From: JAGLYP01 sp034659435
GTDB lineage: Bacteria; Patescibacteriota; Patescibacteriia; Patescibacteriales; UBA12075
Length of the DNA: 8,330 nt
Direction: 5' to 3'
Assembly: GCA_034659435.1 (NCBI GenBank)
Contig: JAYEHJ010000090.1
Coordinates: forward strand, 1-8,330
A model generated the notes under the pieces. That model was not told where the DNA came from. It was given only the letters and a program-made list of their open reading frames with translations, and did no database searches. Shown one piece after another: positions 7,316 to 8,330 of this stretch (position 1 is its first letter; the number at the start of each line of letters is the position of its first letter). Both the position numbers and the translations under genes were made by a program.

Positions 7316-7344
7316 ATTATACCATTTTTATTAGTTTGGGGCAA
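7316..7344 (-). promoter_or_regulatory. Promoter of the DUF2339-DUF3999 operon
   Basis: On the minus strand TTGCCC (7344-7339) and TATAAT (7321-7316) are 17 nt apart. The -10 is a perfect hexamer and is preceded by TGG, the extended -10 element. The expected start is near 7309, giving a short leader of about 25 nt without a ribosome binding site. Confidence 0.6.
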
Positions 7345-7394
7345 AAAAATGCACTCGTCCATATATTACACCATAGTAAAAAAAATTATCAAAA

Positions 7395-7416
7395 ATTTTC
7401 TACTCGGGTAGAAAAT
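7395..7416. repeat. Perfect 9-bp inverted repeat, possible operator or terminator
   Basis: ATTTTCTAC (7395-7403) and GTAGAAAAT (7408-7416) flank the tetraloop TCGG. On the minus strand it is followed by T-rich sequence (TTTTTGATAATTTTTTTT), and on the plus strand by GATTTTTTATTT, so it could work as a bidirectional weak terminator. It lies about 50 bp upstream of the DUF2339 -35 region, where an operator is equally possible. No gene clearly ends next to it. Confidence 0.4.
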
Positions 7417-7449
7417 ATAGGATTTTTTATTTAAAAAATTCACCTTACG

Positions 7450-7492
7450 CGCTTAAACGCATGCTGATATTTTTAATCTTAATTTTTAAGCG
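7450..7492. repeat. 8-bp inverted repeat in the divergent intergenic region
   Basis: CGCTTAAA (7450-7457) pairs with TTTAAGCG (7485-7492) around a 27-nt AT-rich loop. It is followed on the plus strand by TCAAGCAAATTTTTTG. No role is evident. It lies about 60 bp upstream of the 7553 promoter. The remainder of 7417-7552 is AT-rich without genes. Confidence 0.25.
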
Positions 7493-7552
7493 TCAAGCAA
7501 ATTTTTTGAAAATATTTTTTACCTAAATTTAGCAAAAAACACCACTAACCCC

Positions 7553-7581
7553 TTGACAAGTTTTCAATAGTATGCTATGAT
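7553..7581 (+). promoter_or_regulatory. Strong near-consensus promoter of the 7838 transcript
   Basis: A perfect TTGACA (7553-7558) and TATGAT (7576-7581) are separated by exactly 17 nt, with an extended -10 TGC (7573-7575). The predicted transcription start is about 7588. This is the strongest promoter in the window and it precedes a leader of about 250 nt. Confidence 0.8.
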
Positions 7582-7596
7582 GAAAAATCAAATAAT

Positions 7597-7691
7597 TTGA
7601 ACTATGATTTATCTGATTACAATGATGACCATGATTGCTAATAAAAAAACAATCATAGCCAATCAAAATAATCAAGCAAATCATAGTTCAA
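7597..7691 (+). promoter_or_regulatory. Nested inverted repeats in the leader RNA
   Basis: The outer stem is a perfect 14-bp match: TTGAACTATGATTT (7597-7610) with AAATCATAGTTCAA (7678-7691). A middle stem pairs TGATTA (7614-7619) with TAATCA (7669-7674). The innermost stem pairs ATGATTG (7631-7637) with CAATCAT (7650-7656). The motif AATCATAG occurs at 7651-7658 and again within the outer 3' arm. CTATGATT (7602-7609) can therefore pair with either copy, giving two mutually exclusive folds. It begins about 10 nt after the predicted transcription start. Such competing stems are typical of RNA switches, but no known riboswitch class is recognised. Confidence 0.55.
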
Positions 7692-7702
7692 GACAATTAA
7701 GC

Positions 7703-7714
7703 TGTTCTTTAAAA
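7703..7714 (+). promoter_or_regulatory. boxA-like antitermination motif
   Basis: TGTTCTTTAAAA matches the boxA consensus TGYTCTTTAAMA known from bacterial rRNA leaders, where NusB and ribosomal protein S10 bind the RNA. It follows the large nested hairpin by 11 nt, the same order as boxB hairpin then boxA in rRNA leaders. It would suit a transcript that must pass several downstream hairpins. The match is clear; the function is inferred. Confidence 0.45.
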
Positions 7715-7726
7715 TTCATCTCCTAA

Positions 7727-7788
7727 ATTTCAATTGCCTTATTTAAGGCAGTAAATTATTTTGCTGTTTTTAATAAGACAATTGAAAT
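7727..7788 (+). promoter_or_regulatory. Long leader hairpin with a competing internal hairpin
   Basis: ATTTCAATTGCCTTATT (7727-7743) pairs with AATAAGACAATTGAAAT (7772-7788) over 17 positions with a single C-A mismatch. The 5' arm can instead form GCCTT-ATTT-AAGGC (7736-7749), which breaks the upper part of the long stem. This is the second place in the same leader with two exclusive structures. Confidence 0.5.
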
Positions 7789-7807
7789 AAACTTTTAACT
7801 TTTTATT

Positions 7808-7837
7808 GCCTGCGATTCAGGCGAAAGGGTGTGAAAA
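7808..7837 (+). promoter_or_regulatory. Hairpin and ribosome binding site before the 7838 gene
   Basis: GCCTG (7808-7812) and CAGGC (7818-7822) form a compact hairpin with a 5-nt loop. Two bases later comes AAAGGGTGTG, a Shine-Dalgarno variant (GGG at 7827-7829) 8 nt from the ATG. The hairpin ends just short of the ribosome footprint and could help expose or hide the site. Confidence 0.5.
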
Positions 7838-8116
7838 ATGAAAAAAAATGGATGGAAGAGAATAGATCGGGCGGTAATTAATACCGCCAAAAGGTTAATC
7901 CCCGAGTATAAAGGGGAGAACCAGAACGAATTGATAATCGCAATTTCCATGAAGTGCCCTAAGGCCGGGCATTATAACGATGTAATGCGCGCAATTTCAA
8001 TCGCGCGTAATGAAATTGCGAATGGCGGCAAAATTTGTCGCCCAAGAATTAAGAAAGAACAAACAAAAAAAATAAAGGAGGTGAAAAATATAAGATGGAC
8101 ATACGCTGTTGCGTAA
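7838..8116 (+). CDS. Small basic protein of unknown function
   Basis: A 92-residue, Lys/Arg-rich product that I do not recognise. Residues 1-24 look helical and basic (MKKNGWKRIDRAVINTAKRL). A middle part, NELIIAISMKCPKAGHYNDV then MRAISIARNEIANGGK, looks like two more helices. The tail from about residue 67 is strongly basic (RPRIKKEQTKKIKEVK). There is no signal peptide or membrane segment, and the composition would suit nucleic-acid binding, which is only a guess. Codon use differs from the neighbours: GCC, ATC, CCC, GGG, AAG, GAG and CGC are frequent, whereas dnaB and the DUF genes prefer A/T endings. It has a strong promoter, a long structured leader and an acceptable ribosome binding site. 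The sequence also folds into several local hairpins, so the frame may be incidental to a structured RNA. Confidence 0.55.
   Translation: MKKNGWKRIDRAVINTAKRLIPEYKGENQNELIIAISMKCPKAGHYNDVMRAISIARNEIANGGKICRPRIKKEQTKKIKEVKNIRWTYAVA
7870..8042 (+). ncRNA. Consecutive hairpins inside the 7838 ORF, candidate structured RNA core
   Basis: Five local hairpins follow each other. GGCGGTA (7870-7876) pairs with TACCGCC (7882-7888). TCCCC (7899-7903) pairs with GGGGA (7913-7917). TGCCC (7955-7959) pairs with GGGCA (7967-7971). CGCAATTTCA (7990-7999) forms 10 bp with TGAAATTGCG (8011-8020). GGCGGCAA (8024-8031) pairs with TTGTCGCC (8035-8042), including one G-U. The stretch is visibly richer in GC than the rest of the window, as structured RNAs in AT-rich genomes often are. 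It does not match RNase P RNA, tmRNA, SRP RNA or rRNA motifs that I know. Confidence 0.35.
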
Positions 8117-8169
8117 AGTCCATTGTTCAAAAGAAAGGGTTTGTTTGTTCAACAAACCCTCTTCCCTAA
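8095..8169 (+). CDS. Possible 24-codon ORF with a strong Shine-Dalgarno
   Basis: AGGAGGTG (8076-8083), the best ribosome binding site in the window, lies inside the end of the 7838 ORF. The next ATG (8095) opens a different frame, MDIRCCVKSIVQKKGFVC and on to a TAA at 8167-8169. The spacing of 11-13 nt is longer than ideal and the peptide is not recognisable. The hairpin at 8136-8160 lies in its second half, so if real it could be a leader-type peptide or the stub of a lost gene. Its surroundings (AAAGGAGGTGAAAAAT) closely resemble those of the 7838 start (AAAGGGTGTGAAAAAT). Confidence 0.25.
   Translation: MDIRCCVKSIVQKKGFVCSTNPLP
8136..8160 (+). terminator. 10-bp hairpin downstream of the 7838 gene
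   Basis: AGGGTTTGTT (8136-8145) and AACAAACCCT (8151-8160) form a perfect 10-bp stem with a 5-nt loop, about 20 nt after the stop codon. It is the expected place for a terminator, but CTTCCC follows instead of a T run, so termination would be weak or factor-dependent. A smaller AT-only stem, TAATAAT (8173-8179) with ATTATTA (8186-8192), lies further on and competes with GCTAATA (8170-8176)/TATTAGC (8193-8199). Confidence 0.4.
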
Positions 8170-8199
8170 GCTAATAATTTTTTACATTATTATATTAGC

Positions 8200-8280
8200 G
8201 AAGAGACTATAGTGGTCGGGTTTGTCAAGACAATAAAATTGAAAAAATGAGATAGATTTTTATTAAAATATTTGAACCGA
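8200..8280 (-). mobile_element. Probable end of an insertion sequence
   Basis: This AT-rich stretch lies directly downstream of the partial minus-strand transposase. It should contain the element's terminal repeat. On the minus strand it holds TTGACAAACCCGACCACTATAG (8228 to 8207), whose TTGACA could be an outward-facing -35, although no -10 is found at a usable distance. The exact boundary cannot be fixed because the other end is outside the window. Confidence 0.35.
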
Positions 8281-8330
8281 TTATTTAAAATAAATTTCTG
8301 CCGGAGTCATATAGTTTAATGATTGATGGC
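8281..8330 (-). CDS. Transposase C-terminus (IS3/IS481-type, DDE), partial
   Basis: The final 16 residues before TAA (8283-8281) read HQSLNYMTPAEIYFK, preceded by an incomplete codon at the window edge. The pattern [PR]HQSLNYxTPAExY is the hallmark C-terminal end of the integrase core in IS3, IS481 and related DDE transposases, which cut and rejoin DNA for the element. The catalytic residues lie outside the window, so intactness cannot be judged. The gene would extend to the right of 8330. Confidence 0.8.
   Translation of the reverse strand, partial: HQSLNYMTPAEIYFK

Noticed and set aside
7597..7788. CRISPR array
   Set aside because: The repeated AATCATAG motif is short, mostly inverted and irregularly spaced; there are no repeat-spacer units or cas genes.
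7838..8170. RNase P RNA, tmRNA, SRP RNA or a self-splicing intron
   Set aside because: None of the conserved core motifs I know for these RNAs (for example GAGGAAAGTCC, the tmRNA tRNA-like ends, GGAAGGAAGCAGC, the group II domain V) is present. The GACTATAG at 8206-8213 is too little for a group I core.
8207..8228. Outward promoter at the insertion-sequence end
   Set aside because: The minus-strand TTGACA is followed by TATAGT after only 11 nt, too short for a sigma-70 promoter, and no -10 is seen at 16-18 nt.

Overview
The window looks like part of an AT-rich genome of the candidate phyla radiation, most likely a Parcubacteria/Patescibacteria-type bacterium. This is judged from memory of family sequences. 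The DnaB has the wording I associate with that group (start IPPQNLEAEQS, the DEAEQKLFGVSQKYLK linker, the IAKHRNGPTGKKDLYFD end). RecR ends in the PSGAELEYADE form. Most of the housekeeping genes lack a Shine-Dalgarno sequence.

Layout. Positions 1-1252 are mobile-element debris and AT-rich filler. They hold a decayed small reading frame on the minus strand (45-230) and the N-terminal half of an IS91-type (Y2) transposase (472-1077), which is interrupted by an in-frame TGA and cut off before its C-terminal half. Positions 1218-3541 hold a compact plus-strand operon of dnaB, ybaB/ebfC and recR: replicative helicase, nucleoid-associated protein and recombination mediator. Its promoter is placed so that the dnaB mRNA may be leaderless. 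The operon ends 16 bp from a convergent minus-strand operon (7344 to 3558) of two envelope genes: an 823-residue polytopic membrane protein (DUF2339) and a translationally coupled, secreted and membrane-anchored DUF3999 protein. These two families commonly travel together and have no established function.

Positions 7285-8280 are the unusual part. A near-consensus extended -10 promoter (7553-7581) starts a transcript with about 250 nt of leader. The leader holds a 95-nt nested inverted repeat with alternative pairings, a boxA-like antitermination motif, a 17-bp one-mismatch hairpin and a small hairpin next to the ribosome binding site. A 92-codon ORF of unknown function follows (7838-8116). 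It has codon use unlike its neighbours and contains at least five consecutive local hairpins of its own. A 10-bp hairpin follows at 8136-8160. This could be a heavily attenuated small gene, or a large structured RNA of about 570 nt that happens to carry an ORF. It is the best candidate here for something undescribed.

The window closes with the last 16 codons of a minus-strand DDE transposase of the IS3/IS481 type (8281-8330). The conserved chromosomal core (dnaB to DUF2339) is therefore bracketed by transposon material on both sides. All functional calls are from reading the sequence and remembered family patterns; no database search or folding was run.
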